NCBI GenBank assembly: GCA_035516255.1
Contig: DATJAL010000010.1
Location: 1-54,195 of the forward strand
From: Chitinivibrionales bacterium
GTDB taxonomy: Bacteria > Fibrobacterota > Chitinivibrionia > Chitinivibrionales > FEN-1185
Length of the DNA stretch: 54,195 bases
Direction: 5' to 3'
Positions 1 through 7,704 of the stretch are shown here, one piece after another (position 1 is the stretch's first letter; each line of letters starts with the position of its first letter). A model generated the notes under the pieces. The model did no database searches and was not told where the DNA came from. It saw only the letters and a program-made list of their open reading frames with translations. Made by a program: the position numbers and the translations under genes.

Positions 1-76
1 TCTTTCCTGAGGTTGCCAACAACTGGACTGCTTCCCGTTTGAACGCATCGTCATACTTCTTACGTGACGTAGACAT
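1..76 (-). CDS. IS3-family transposase OrfA, N-terminal fragment
   Basis: Twenty-five codons are visible, starting MSTSRKKYDDAFKREAVQLL, the usual N-terminus of IS3/IS911-type OrfA helix-turn-helix proteins that bind the element's ends. A GGAGG ribosome binding site lies about seven bases before the ATG. The gene continues beyond base 1, so nothing can be said about the frameshift region or OrfB of this copy. Confidence 0.85.
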   Translation of the reverse strand, partial: MSTSRKKYDDAFKREAVQLLATSGK

Positions 77-140
77 ACACACCTCCAAGAACAAAGATAA
101 ATTTGGTTCTCGGAGTGTCCAAATTCAGGAGTACACCTCA
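1..140 (-). mobile_element. IS3-family insertion sequence, 5' end (truncated by window edge)
   Basis: This is the orfA-side end of an IS3-family element that runs out of the window to the left. The outer terminal repeat (114-140) begins TGAGGTGTACTCC on the minus strand and ends in TGGACACT, the same last eight bases as the IS end at 54055-54081. The two 27-base ends match at 16 positions. A transposase start codon with a good ribosome binding site follows at 76. The bases just outside this end (141-145) do not match those outside the right-hand end, so no target duplication links the two. Confidence 0.85.
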
Positions 141-213
141 ATAAGCATAGCTCCCCATCCCCATTTGCAAGGGGGATGAGGGTCGGTTTTACCGGCAACC
201 ACGTCAACGTTCT

Positions 214-930
214 ATGCTGAAACCTGTTTACAAAAGAATACTCCTCAAACTTTCCGGTGAAGCGCTTGCCGGCACCAAGGGCTTTGGCGTTGACCAAGGC
301 GTGATCAGCCAAATCGCAGGCGAAATCAAGGAAATCACCAAGGCCGGCGTCCAAACCGGCATTGTGATCGGCGCCGGAAACATCTTCCGCGGCGCCGCTG
401 CCGAAGACCTCGACCGCACTGCCGCCGATACCATCGGCATGATCGCCACCATCATCAATTCCCTCTTTCTTAAGCAATATTTGGAAAAAGCAGGGCTTAG
501 CGCCTGCGTCATGAGCGCTATTCCCATCCCCAAGGCCGCTGAATACTACGTTGCCGAGACCGCAATTCGGCACCTTGAAAACGGCAGCGTGGTGATCGTC
601 GCGGGCGGCACCGGAAATCCTTTCTTTACAACCGACACTGCGGCCGCGTTGCGCTGCGCGGAAATAAAAGCCGACGTGCTGCTCAAGGCCACGAAAGTGG
701 ACGGCGTGTACGACAGCGATCCGGTCAAAAACAAAAAGGCGAAGAAATTCGACACCATCTCGCACGCGGAGGCGCTCGCGAAAAACCTCAAGGTCATGGA
801 TGCTGCCGCCCTGTCGCTGTGCATGGAGAACAACATCCCGATCATCGTTTTCAAACTGCTCGAACGCGGCAACCTCCGCAAATGCGTGGAGGGCTCGCCG
901 ATTGGAACCATTGTCAAAAAGGGAGAATGA
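214..930 (+). CDS. pyrH: UMP kinase
   Basis: This cytoplasmic enzyme phosphorylates UMP to UDP for pyrimidine nucleotide synthesis. The 238-residue length and amino-acid-kinase fold are typical of bacterial PyrH. The N-terminal LLKLSGEAL phosphate loop, the GAGNIFRG segment, the DTAAALRCAEI region and the ATKVDGVYDSDP motif are all present. The start has no obvious Shine-Dalgarno sequence. In many bacteria pyrH follows rpsB-tsf, but here an IS3 element ends only 73 bases upstream, so the native promoter or operon partners are separated from it. The frr gene follows within two bases, the usual pairing. Confidence 0.97.
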   Translation: MLKPVYKRILLKLSGEALAGTKGFGVDQGVISQIAGEIKEITKAGVQTGIVIGAGNIFRGAAAEDLDRTAADTIGMIATIINSLFLKQYLEKAGLSACVMSAIPIPKAAEYYVAETAIRHLENGSVVIVAGGTGNPFFTTDTAAALRCAEIKADVLLKATKVDGVYDSDPVKNKKAKKFDTISHAEALAKNLKVMDAAALSLCMENNIPIIVFKLLERGNLRKCVEGSPIGTIVKKGE

Positions 931-932
931 CC

Positions 933-1496
933 ATGGGATTAAGCGCAACCATTTACGCTGAAACCGACCAACGCATGAAGAAGACCATCGAAAACCTCAA
1001 GAAGGACTTTTCGCGCATCCGCACCGGCCGCGCGAGCGCAACGCTGCTCGACGGCATCACGGTCGACTACTACGGCTCACCCATGCCCGTGAGCCAGACC
1101 GCAGCCATCTCCATCCCTGACGCGCGCATGATCATGATCCAGCCGTGGGAAAAAAGCATGCTCGGCCCGATCGAAAAGGCGATCCAGGCCTCCGACCTCG
1201 GCCTCAACCCGCTCAACGACGGCAACGTGATCCGGCTGCCCATTCCGCCGCTGTCCGAGGAGCGCAGAGCCGAGCTCTTCAAGCACTGCAAGAAAATCAG
1301 CGAGGACTGCAAAGTGGCGGTGCGCAACATCAGACGCGACTCGAACGAAAAACTCAAAAAGGCCGAGAAAGACAAGCAGGTGACGCAGGATGAGGGCAAG
1401 AAGGGGCAGGATGAAATACAGAAATTGACGGATAAGCACATTAAGTCGGTTGATGAGATGCTGGTGGTGAAGGAGAAGGAGATAATGGAGCTGTAA
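933..1496 (+). CDS. frr: ribosome recycling factor
   Basis: RRF works with EF-G to split the post-termination ribosome. The 187-residue product has the expected two-domain composition: a charged helical N-terminus with the conserved RTGRASATLLDGI segment, an SQTAAISIPDARMIMIQPWEK middle part, and a lysine/glutamate-rich C-terminal helix. I chose the ATG at 933 because GGAG lies seven bases before it. An in-frame ATG at 927, overlapping the pyrH stop, is possible but is too close to that site. It is co-transcribed with pyrH and followed by a strong terminator. Confidence 0.97.
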   Translation: MGLSATIYAETDQRMKKTIENLKKDFSRIRTGRASATLLDGITVDYYGSPMPVSQTAAISIPDARMIMIQPWEKSMLGPIEKAIQASDLGLNPLNDGNVIRLPIPPLSEERRAELFKHCKKISEDCKVAVRNIRRDSNEKLKKAEKDKQVTQDEGKKGQDEIQKLTDKHIKSVDEMLVVKEKEIMEL

Positions 1497-1521
1497 GGTA
1501 TTTATTTGATGATTGATATAT

Positions 1522-1553
1522 AAAAAAGGGCCCGCTGAGGCGGGCCCTTTTTT
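1522..1553. terminator. bidirectional rho-independent terminator
   Basis: A perfect 8-bp G+C stem (1528-1535 with 1540-1547, loop TGAG) is flanked by six A residues on the left and six T residues on the right. It can therefore end transcription of frr on the plus strand and of the convergent phosphatase gene on the minus strand, whose stop codon lies in the T run. Confidence 0.92.
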
Positions 1554-2331
1554 ATTCCTTCCAGCTTGCTATCCGTAAGAAATCATCATGAATCCTTCCA
1601 TTCGATACTATCGTACTTTTTGAGGTCAAGCTCAAATCTCTTCCATCCCTGTCGCTGCATTTTCCCCCCGCCTCCTTTATTATAAGCATGCCGGCGGCGA
1701 AATCCCACGGTGACAGTTTGTACTCGAAATGCCCGTCGAACCTTCCGCATGCCACCCAGCACAAATCGAGCGCGGCGCTGCCGAGCCGCCGTATGCCGCG
1801 AATGTCGGCTTTGAACAGCGACCGGACCGTATCAATGGTTTTTTCCATGAGGGCACCGCGGTCGTAGTAGAAACCGGTGGTGATGATGGATTCGGAAAGC
1901 CTGGCGGTGTTCGAAACGGCGATTTTTTTATCGTTGAGAAAGGCTCCTTTTCCCTTTTCCGCACAAAAAAGTTCGTTGCGCACGGGATCGTAAATCACGC
2001 CCGCCATCACCTCGCCTTTTTCCGCATAGGCGATGGAGACGCAGAAATGGGGGATGCCGTGCGCGTAGTTGTTGGTGCCGTCGAGCGGATCGACGATCCA
2101 GAGATGACCGGCAAGCGTGTCCGTGTTTTCGCGGCGCTCCTCGGCAAGCACTTGATGCAGGGGAAATTTTTTTTCAATCAGGGCGACAATCGCCTCCTCG
2201 GCCTCAAGGTCCGCTTCGGTCACAAGGTTGTTCTTCGTCTTCTCATACGAGCCGCCTTTTCCGAATTTTTTCATTATGATATCAGCAGCTGCGCTGGCGG
2301 CTTGGCCGGCAGTTGAAATGATCTCGTTCAT
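1552..2331 (-). CDS. inositol monophosphatase family protein (SuhB-like)
   Basis: A Mg2+- and Li+-type sugar phosphatase fold of 259 residues. Motif 1 (DPLDGTNNYAHG, about residues 81-92) and the C-terminal metal motif SPWDFAAG are intact, as are the upstream acidic residues in VLAEE. These bind the metals that activate water for hydrolysis of inositol or related sugar phosphates. Family members also include SuhB, which assists rRNA transcription, and 3'-phosphoadenosine phosphatases; the sequence alone does not separate these. It is a single gene convergent with frr. Confidence 0.9.
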   Translation of the reverse strand: MNEIISTAGQAASAAADIIMKKFGKGGSYEKTKNNLVTEADLEAEEAIVALIEKKFPLHQVLAEERRENTDTLAGHLWIVDPLDGTNNYAHGIPHFCVSIAYAEKGEVMAGVIYDPVRNELFCAEKGKGAFLNDKKIAVSNTARLSESIITTGFYYDRGALMEKTIDTVRSLFKADIRGIRRLGSAALDLCWVACGRFDGHFEYKLSPWDFAAGMLIIKEAGGKCSDRDGRDLSLTSKSTIVSNGRIHDDFLRIASWKE

Positions 2332-2439
2332 GGAAAATACCTTTGGTAAACTTTTTATTTATTCTTGCCTAGTAACCCGTTCCCAGTCTTATTTTATTTA
2401 AATAATTGCTTTTTTTCCACATCTTCGGAAAAATCAACG

Positions 2440-2468
2440 TTGTTTTTATTTAACCATAATAGTATAAA
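2440..2468 (+). promoter_or_regulatory. sigma-70-type promoter of the nucleotidyltransferase gene
   Basis: TTGTTT (2440-2445), a 17-base spacer and TATAAA (2463-2468) stand 24 bases before the start codon at 2493, inside an A+T-rich gap. AAGGA at 2483-2487 is the ribosome binding site. Confidence 0.6.
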
Positions 2469-2492
2469 TCAGGCATCAAATCAAGGACAGGT

Positions 2493-3482
2493 ATGAAAGT
2501 TGTCATTCCGGTAGCAGGCATGGGAACGCGGCTCCAACCGCATACGTTCAGCACTCCCAAGTCCCTGATGCACGTGGCGGGAAAACCGATTCTGGGGCAT
2601 ATCCTTGACAGCATCAAGGGCGTCGCCGCAGAGGAAGTCATATTCGTAACGGGCCCGATGGGCAACAAGATACGCTCTTATGTCAAGGCCCATTACAATT
2701 TGAAAACCAAGTTCATTGACCAGAAGGAGCCTTTGGGACTGGGACATGCCATCAGCTGCGCCGCGCCGTTTTTCGGCCCCTCTGCCGTGCTCATCGTGCT
2801 CGGCGACACCATTCTCGATTTTGACATCAAAAAATTCGTGAACTCGGAAACGTCGGTGCTCGGCGTGAAATACGTTGAAAGCGGTGCCCGGCAGTTCGGC
2901 ATCGCGTTCACGGCGAAAAACGGGGTGGTGAAAAAGCTCGTTGAAAAACCGGATCTGGAATCCGGGCTTGCGGTCGTGGGGCTGTACTTCGTGCGCGACG
3001 GCAGGCTCCTTGCCGCCACCCTCGCCACCATGGTGAAAAACGGCGAAAAGACGACGGCGGAATACCAGCTCACCGACGCGCTCCAGCGCATGATTGACAA
3101 AGGGCATATTTTCTCGACGGCCGAGATCCAGGGATGGTTCGACTGCGGCGGCATGAAGGCGCTTCTGGCCACCAACCGGTACCTGCTCCCCCGCAACTCG
3201 AACGCCCAGACGCCCCGCCGCGTGCTCAACAGCAACATCGTGGTGCCGCCGGTCAACATCCATGAATCTTGCGAGATCGACCAGTCCATCATCGGGCCGT
3301 TCGTGACCATCGCCGAAGGCGCGAAAATCAACCGCTGCCAGATCGCGGACAGCATCATCGAGAGCAACGCGTCGGTGAGCCAGTGCGTCCTCGAAAACTC
3401 GATCATCGGCGCCAACGCGGTGCTCAAGGGAAAAAAGATCAACCTCAATCTCGGCGATTCCTCGATCGTCGAGCTCGGGTGA
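2493..3482 (+). CDS. sugar-phosphate nucleotidyltransferase with left-handed beta-helix tail
   Basis: The first ~235 residues form an NTP-transferase domain that activates a sugar 1-phosphate to an NDP-sugar. The glycine-rich GMGTRLQPHT loop and the PKSL lysine motif are at residues 9-25, and a GDT metal motif lies near residue 107. Residues ~250-320 are hexapeptide repeats of an acyltransferase-type beta-helix, as in GlmU-like and mannose-1-phosphate guanylyltransferase-like proteins. The 329-residue length fits glucose-1-phosphate thymidylyltransferase or UDP-sugar pyrophosphorylase relatives. Substrate is not determinable. It is probably a source of activated sugar for envelope polysaccharide. 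Confidence 0.88.
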   Translation: MKVVIPVAGMGTRLQPHTFSTPKSLMHVAGKPILGHILDSIKGVAAEEVIFVTGPMGNKIRSYVKAHYNLKTKFIDQKEPLGLGHAISCAAPFFGPSAVLIVLGDTILDFDIKKFVNSETSVLGVKYVESGARQFGIAFTAKNGVVKKLVEKPDLESGLAVVGLYFVRDGRLLAATLATMVKNGEKTTAEYQLTDALQRMIDKGHIFSTAEIQGWFDCGGMKALLATNRYLLPRNSNAQTPRRVLNSNIVVPPVNIHESCEIDQSIIGPFVTIAEGAKINRCQIADSIIESNASVSQCVLENSIIGANAVLKGKKINLNLGDSSIVELG

Positions 3483-3522
3483 GCCGCCGGCGCGGCGTGC
3501 GGGACGTTGCAGGGCTCGGCGA

Positions 3523-4152
3523 ATGACAAGTATATTTACCTCCGTGTGGAGAAACCCTGACCGGCCCGTTATTCTCGCCTCGCAATCTCCCCGGCGGCGC
3601 GACATCATGTCCCTCATGGGGTTCGACTTTGAGGTGATGGCGCCCTCGGTGGAAGACGAGAATGTTTTTTTCAACGGCGGGACCATCGGGGAATCGCTGG
3701 AGGCGCTCGCGGCCGCAAAGGCGCAGTCGGTTTCCGTGAAAAAGCCCTCGGCGCTGGTGCTCGGCGCCGACACCATAGTGTGCGTTGAAAAGGCGGTGCT
3801 CGGAAAACCCGCAGGCAAGGCGGAAGCCGCGGAAATGCTCGGACGGTTGTCGGGCAGGACGCATTCCGTGTACACCTCGGTGGCGCTGCTGTGCGCCCAA
3901 TGCGGTTTTAGCGCCCGGGCAACCGGGGAGACAAAAGTGGTGTTCTGCAAACTGTCGGCCAGCGACATCGACGACTACCTGGCCCGCGAAGAGTACCGCG
4001 ACAAGGCCGGCGCCTACGCCATCCAGGGCAGGGCCCTGGTGTTTATTGACAGAATAGAAGGATGCTATTACAACGTGGTGGGGCTGCCGGTGCAAAAGAC
4101 CATCGCGCTCTTTACCGCCTATATGACCCGAAAGGACGCTCATCATGCCTGA
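3523..4152 (+). CDS. Maf/YhdE-family nucleotide pyrophosphatase
   Basis: Maf proteins cleave non-canonical or pyrimidine nucleoside triphosphates (dTTP, UTP, modified bases) to monophosphates. The product is 209 residues. The substrate loop ASQSPRRRDI is at residues 19-28, the GADTIV motif follows near residue 84, and the DKAGAYAIQG motif near 165 carries the catalytic aspartate and glutamine region. The gene overlaps the start of the rodZ-like gene by eight bases, so the two are translationally coupled. Maf-with-shape-gene pairing is common. Confidence 0.92.
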   Translation: MTSIFTSVWRNPDRPVILASQSPRRRDIMSLMGFDFEVMAPSVEDENVFFNGGTIGESLEALAAAKAQSVSVKKPSALVLGADTIVCVEKAVLGKPAGKAEAAEMLGRLSGRTHSVYTSVALLCAQCGFSARATGETKVVFCKLSASDIDDYLAREEYRDKAGAYAIQGRALVFIDRIEGCYYNVVGLPVQKTIALFTAYMTRKDAHHA

Positions 4153-5089
4153 CGAACCCGGCGCAGCCGAACAGCAAAAACCAGAGCCGCAGCAGCCCGA
4201 GCTGGTGGGAGACCTGCTCCGTAAAGAGCGAATCGCCCGGCGCGTCGCGCTCGAGACCATTGCCAAGGACCTCAAGCTCGACGTGAAATACGTGCGGGCG
4301 CTTGAATCAAACGACTACAACAACCTGCCCTCCGCGCCCTACATCCGCGTGTACCTCCGTTCGGTGGCCAAATACCTCCAGCTCGATCCCGAGGCCATTC
4401 TTAAAAAATTCTATGAAGAGCGCGGCATCCACGATGAAAAATTCCGCAAGGGCAGCGACACGCAGATCGTGATCACCATGGTCGACAAAGGCAACAAAAG
4501 AGAAGTGAAGCCGTGGATGGTCATTCTTGCCGTGATTGTCGCGCTGGCCATCATCGTCGTTCTTGCAAAGAAAATGGGCACTGTTACCCCAGAGACACCG
4601 GCGCCCAAACCCGCCGCCGCCAAGCCGGACACGCAGCACGTTGCGCATGCCAAGCCACCCGCGCCAGACTCCAGCCTCGACAGCCTTATCGGAAGGCTCA
4701 TTCCGCACGACACCGCCGCTGCAAAAGCGGCCGCTGCTGCGGACACCCAGAACAAACCGCTTGCCGTGGCAAAGGACACGCTCGCGCAGACCAAGCGCAC
4801 CCTGAGCTTTGAACTGAAGGCGACCAAGGATTCAGTATGGGTGCAGGTCTTTTCCGACGGCGTTTCGTGGAAAAACTGGCTCAAACCGGGCCAGACCAAG
4901 CGGTGCTTTGCGCGCGACAGCTTCAACGTACACGTGGGGAACAACAGCTGTATCGAGTACACCTTTAACGGCAAGAAGTTCGGGATCGAGGCAAAAGACG
5001 TTGCCATTTTCAAGCTCGGCCGGGGCATGCTGCTGCCCGAAATCTGGACCCTGGCCAGATGGAATACCGTTTTTAAAAACCGCACTTAA
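4145..5089 (+). CDS. RodZ-like protein: HTH, one membrane span, DUF4115
   Basis: A 314-residue bitopic protein. Residues ~18-90 are the HTH_25 helix-turn-helix domain, starting GDLLRKERIARRVALE. Residues ~121-143 are one hydrophobic span. A proline/alanine-rich linker follows, and residues ~225-300 are a periplasmic DUF4115 beta domain. In RodZ the cytoplasmic HTH anchors MreB and the outer domain contacts the wall elongation machinery, so the likely role is cell shape. The positively charged RKEVKPW stretch before the span fits cytoplasm-in topology. Confidence 0.85.
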   Translation: MPDEPGAAEQQKPEPQQPELVGDLLRKERIARRVALETIAKDLKLDVKYVRALESNDYNNLPSAPYIRVYLRSVAKYLQLDPEAILKKFYEERGIHDEKFRKGSDTQIVITMVDKGNKREVKPWMVILAVIVALAIIVVLAKKMGTVTPETPAPKPAAAKPDTQHVAHAKPPAPDSSLDSLIGRLIPHDTAAAKAAAAADTQNKPLAVAKDTLAQTKRTLSFELKATKDSVWVQVFSDGVSWKNWLKPGQTKRCFARDSFNVHVGNNSCIEYTFNGKKFGIEAKDVAIFKLGRGMLLPEIWTLARWNTVFKNRT

Positions 5090-5109
5090 TTTTTGTTCAA
5101 GGTTTTTTT

Positions 5110-5142
5110 CTGTTTTCTCTGCGTCTCTAGTGTAATTTTTTT
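5110..5142. repeat. CACAGAGA-family interspersed repeat, degenerate copy
   Basis: This T-rich stretch reads TTTTCTCTGCGTCTCTAG followed by a T run. It is a diverged copy of the short repeat seen at 15264-15297, 26633-26660, 27048-27098 and 33850-33885. It lies between the rodZ-like gene and the tatD-family gene. Confidence 0.45.
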
Positions 5143-5155
5143 GGGTTGATTCCTC

Positions 5156-5950
5156 ATGCCTGTTTGGACAGACTCCCACGCTCATCTTTACGATTGCGAC
5201 ACAGCTGCGCTCGACGCGCTGATTGCCTCGGCGAAAAAAAACGGCGTTCACCGCGTTCTTAACGCCGCAACGTCGCTTGCCGCAAGCCGCACCGTTGTTT
5301 CGCAATGCGCAGGCCGGCCCGCGCTTCTTTGCGGCGTGGGCATTTCGCCGTTTGACGTGAAAAACAATCCCAACACATGGGAAACGCAGCTTGCTGACCT
5401 GGCCGCAAGGCCCGGTGTTGTCGCTATAGGCGAGACCGGTATTGACGCGACAAATCCTTCTTATCCTGATCTTAGTCTTCAGATTGCGTTTTTTGAAAAA
5501 CACCTTTCGCTTGCAATACGGCTCGGCCTTCCCGCCATCATCCATTCGCGCGGGTGCGAGCAAAAGGCGCTTGACATTTGCGTGTCTTCCGGAGTAACTC
5601 GTGCCGTTTTTCATTGCTACACCGGCGACGAGGACACGATGAAGAAAATTATTGGTGCGGGATATTATATCTCTTTTTCCGGCATCGTCACCTTTACCAA
5701 TTCACCTCTTGGCTCTCTTGTTAAAACCGCATCGCTTGATTTCATGCTCATAGAAACAGATTCGCCGTATTTGGCGCCAGTGCCATATCGGGGAAAAACC
5801 AATCAGCCCGCGTGGGTGGCGCTGGTGGGAAAAAAGGTGGCGGAAATGAGAGGGATGGATGAGGAGGAACTTTCAGGTACGCTGGAAAGAAATTTTGGCA
5901 GATTGTTCTTAAAGAATAAAACAGCCCCGCTGCCAACGATATTTTTATGA
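5156..5950 (+). CDS. TatD-family metal-dependent hydrolase (DNase)
   Basis: This TIM-barrel amidohydrolase-like protein has 264 residues, the family's usual length. All metal ligands are visible: the N-terminal DSHAHL, the glutamate in GETGID (about residue 98), histidines in IIHSRG and VFHCYTG, and the aspartate of ETDSPYLAP near residue 203. TatD proteins are Mg2+-dependent 3'-5' exonucleases linked to DNA repair and to D-aminoacyl-tRNA deacylation. A PYRGK motif follows, as usual. It is a single gene with no strong ribosome binding site. Confidence 0.92.
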   Translation: MPVWTDSHAHLYDCDTAALDALIASAKKNGVHRVLNAATSLAASRTVVSQCAGRPALLCGVGISPFDVKNNPNTWETQLADLAARPGVVAIGETGIDATNPSYPDLSLQIAFFEKHLSLAIRLGLPAIIHSRGCEQKALDICVSSGVTRAVFHCYTGDEDTMKKIIGAGYYISFSGIVTFTNSPLGSLVKTASLDFMLIETDSPYLAPVPYRGKTNQPAWVALVGKKVAEMRGMDEEELSGTLERNFGRLFLKNKTAPLPTIFL

Positions 5951-6043
5951 ATATGCCGTTTATTTCATCATCCTGCGGTCACGATCAAATGTCGATTATG
6001 AGCTACAAAGTTTTCACCTGAAACCTTTTTCCAAGGAGCTTTT

Positions 6044-6352
6044 ATGCCACCCAATCCATTGTCCGTCATTTACAAACTCGACCCGGACCTTCAGTCCCAC
6101 GTTGAGGCCGTAAACAAATTCGTCTATTCCGACGGAGCATTGCCGAAAAAGTACAAGCTCATCATGGCGCTCGCGTTCGATGCCGCACACGGCGCGGTGC
6201 CGGGCGTGCGCTCGCTCGCGTCCTCGGCCCTACAGGCCGGCGCGACCAAGGAGGAGATCGTCGAGGCCGTGCGCGTCGCGTACCTGCTCACCGGCGTGCC
6301 CGCGCTGTTCACCGCGTCGCAGGGATTGGCGGAGATGGCAGAAGAGAAATAA
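6044..6352 (+). CDS. carboxymuconolactone decarboxylase/AhpD-like protein without the CxxC pair
   Basis: A 102-residue all-helical CMD/AhpD-fold protein. The LPKKYKLIMALAFDAAHG helix and the ALQAGATKEEIVEAVRVAYLLTG helix are typical. In peroxidase-active members the segment between them carries CxxC plus a histidine. Here it reads HGAVPGVRSLASSAL, with no cysteine anywhere in the protein. AhpD-type thiol chemistry is therefore excluded, and a decarboxylase-like or binding role is more likely. AAGGAG lies six bases before the start. Confidence 0.8.
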   Translation: MPPNPLSVIYKLDPDLQSHVEAVNKFVYSDGALPKKYKLIMALAFDAAHGAVPGVRSLASSALQAGATKEEIVEAVRVAYLLTGVPALFTASQGLAEMAEEK

Positions 6353-6462
6353 ATAACGGCACCGAATAAAATTGATGACAAAATTGTTGCAAAGAGGCTG
6401 AAAGGTACTGGCTTTGATTTACTGTAAGGAAACGCATTTCTAAGAAGTTAGGTGATTCAGTC

Positions 6463-7185
6463 ATGAAATTCATCTTCTCCTGCATTCTTCTCATTATACT
6501 TAATGAATATGCATTTCCCAACCTTCAAAAAATCCACCGCATCAGCATTCTCGGCTCAAACGTTTTCATTCTTGAATCAGATTCCTCGCTCGTTATGATC
6601 GACGCGGGATATGCGGGGCACGAGAAATCCATTCTTGACACAATAGTAACGCTGAAGAAACCGTTAAAGCTGATATTCATCACCCATGGCCATTTCGACC
6701 ATTACGGGTGCGCAAAGGCGGTGCATGATAAAACCGGCGCGCCGATCGGTGTGCACCGCCTGGATGAGAAGTATCTGTGCGAGGGCAGAACGCCGATTGA
6801 CAAGGTAAACTTCGCGGGCTTTTTCGGAAGGCTCTTGCTTCCCCTGGCAGAAATGATTTGGAGACCGCCCAGGCAATGCCCGGACATCGTTTTCAACGAC
6901 AACGACTCGCTTGACCGGTTCGGGCTACGCGCGAAAATCGTTCACACGCCGGGCCATACTCCTGGCTCGTGCTCCGTCATCGTTCAAGACAGCATCGCCT
7001 TTGTGGGGGACCTGCTCACCAATTCCCCGAAATTCGACAAGCAACGATTTTACGGCACCGATTGGAGGCAGATAGATTCTAGTTTGGTAAAACTCTGCCG
7101 GTATAAATTCAGCATGGTGTATATCGGACATAAAAGCAAGACAACTGACAAAGCGGAATTGTTGAGACTGATAAAGGAGAAATAA
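6463..7185 (+). CDS. exported metallo-beta-lactamase-fold hydrolase
   Basis: The 240-residue product starts with a hydrophobic signal-like segment (residues 1-18), so it is probably periplasmic or membrane-anchored. Zinc ligands are intact: the HGHFDH motif at about residues 68-73, the histidine of HTPGHTPGS near 165, the GD of FVGDLLT near 185, and a late GHK histidine. The layout is that of the glyoxalase II-like branch, and the substrate is unknown. It stands alone between the AhpD-like gene and a repeat-rich gap. Confidence 0.87.
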   Translation: MKFIFSCILLIILNEYAFPNLQKIHRISILGSNVFILESDSSLVMIDAGYAGHEKSILDTIVTLKKPLKLIFITHGHFDHYGCAKAVHDKTGAPIGVHRLDEKYLCEGRTPIDKVNFAGFFGRLLLPLAEMIWRPPRQCPDIVFNDNDSLDRFGLRAKIVHTPGHTPGSCSVIVQDSIAFVGDLLTNSPKFDKQRFYGTDWRQIDSSLVKLCRYKFSMVYIGHKSKTTDKAELLRLIKEK

Positions 7186-7199
7186 ATATAAAAATTATC

Positions 7200-7385
7200 T
7201 TGTTGGGGGAAGTTCAGTCTGTCTCATACCTTCCTAAATAATCATGGCGCCTGCCGGTCACGGCACCGGTTCTCCCTCCGGTCTCGCCTTCGGCTCGGGC
7301 TGCCACAGCGCGAGACCGCTTTGCGGCGGCGTCCGGGCAGCACCGCGCTCTAGCGACGGCCTCCGGTCGCCCCTGGCGCGGAAAG
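7200..7385 (+). repeat. G+C-rich mosaic repeat, copy A (forward)
   Basis: This copy of an interspersed repeat family fills the gap after the metallo-hydrolase gene. Bases 7233-7273 are identical, in inverted orientation, to 44866-44906 (41 of 41). The core (TCGGCTCGGGCTGCCAC ... GGGCAGCACCGCGCT) recurs at 16034, 17645, 43690 and 44740. It opens with TTGGGGGAAGT, and copy F ends with the complementary ACTTCCCCC. The open frame inside it is repeat-derived, not a gene. Confidence 0.8.
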
Positions 7386-7704
7386 TCAGCCTGTTTTTTT
7401 CTGGCAATATTATTGTCTTTTTTCCGCAGAATAATAGCTCTCGCTGCCGCCGTCGTATCGCCAGCCACTAAGTCTCTCCGCGAATCACGGGAGTATCGGC
7501 GCCAAAGAGGGGGTGTGCCCCGCAATGTAGAGATGCAGCTCGCTGCGTCTCTACATGTGGGGCCAGGGGGAGACTTCCCCCTCCAGATACTTTTTATTTG
7601 TATTCCTTTTCCACTCTATCCCATTAGCTGCCCTCATCCGAATTAATTTATATTGTTATATTGTAAACGATTAAATTCCATGGTCGAATTTTAAGAAAAT
7701 CATT
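7386..7704. other. gene-free gap with a long hairpin
   Basis: This is the second part of the 519-base gap before hisC. Its main structure is an imperfect inverted repeat at 7526-7555: a 14-bp stem, TGTAGAGATGCAGC against GCTGCGTCTCTACA, with a two-base loop. CCCC/GGGG arms extend it outwards to about 7518-7563. A GGGGGAGACTTCCCCCTCC palindrome follows at 7566-7584 and resembles 40155-40174. The last 70 bases are A+T-rich and presumably carry the hisC promoter, but I could not place convincing hexamers. Confidence 0.55.

Noticed and set aside
2481-3968. Minus-strand open frame of 495 codons opposite the nucleotidyltransferase and maf genes
   Set aside because: It is a shadow: it crosses two genes with full family motifs on the plus strand, is Arg/His-rich and has no recognisable domain.
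7244-7471. Small open frame inside the mosaic repeat, with near-copies at 17513-17755 and 43502-43831
   Set aside because: The similar peptides come from the repeated DNA. Frames are not maintained between copies and no ribosome binding sites are present.
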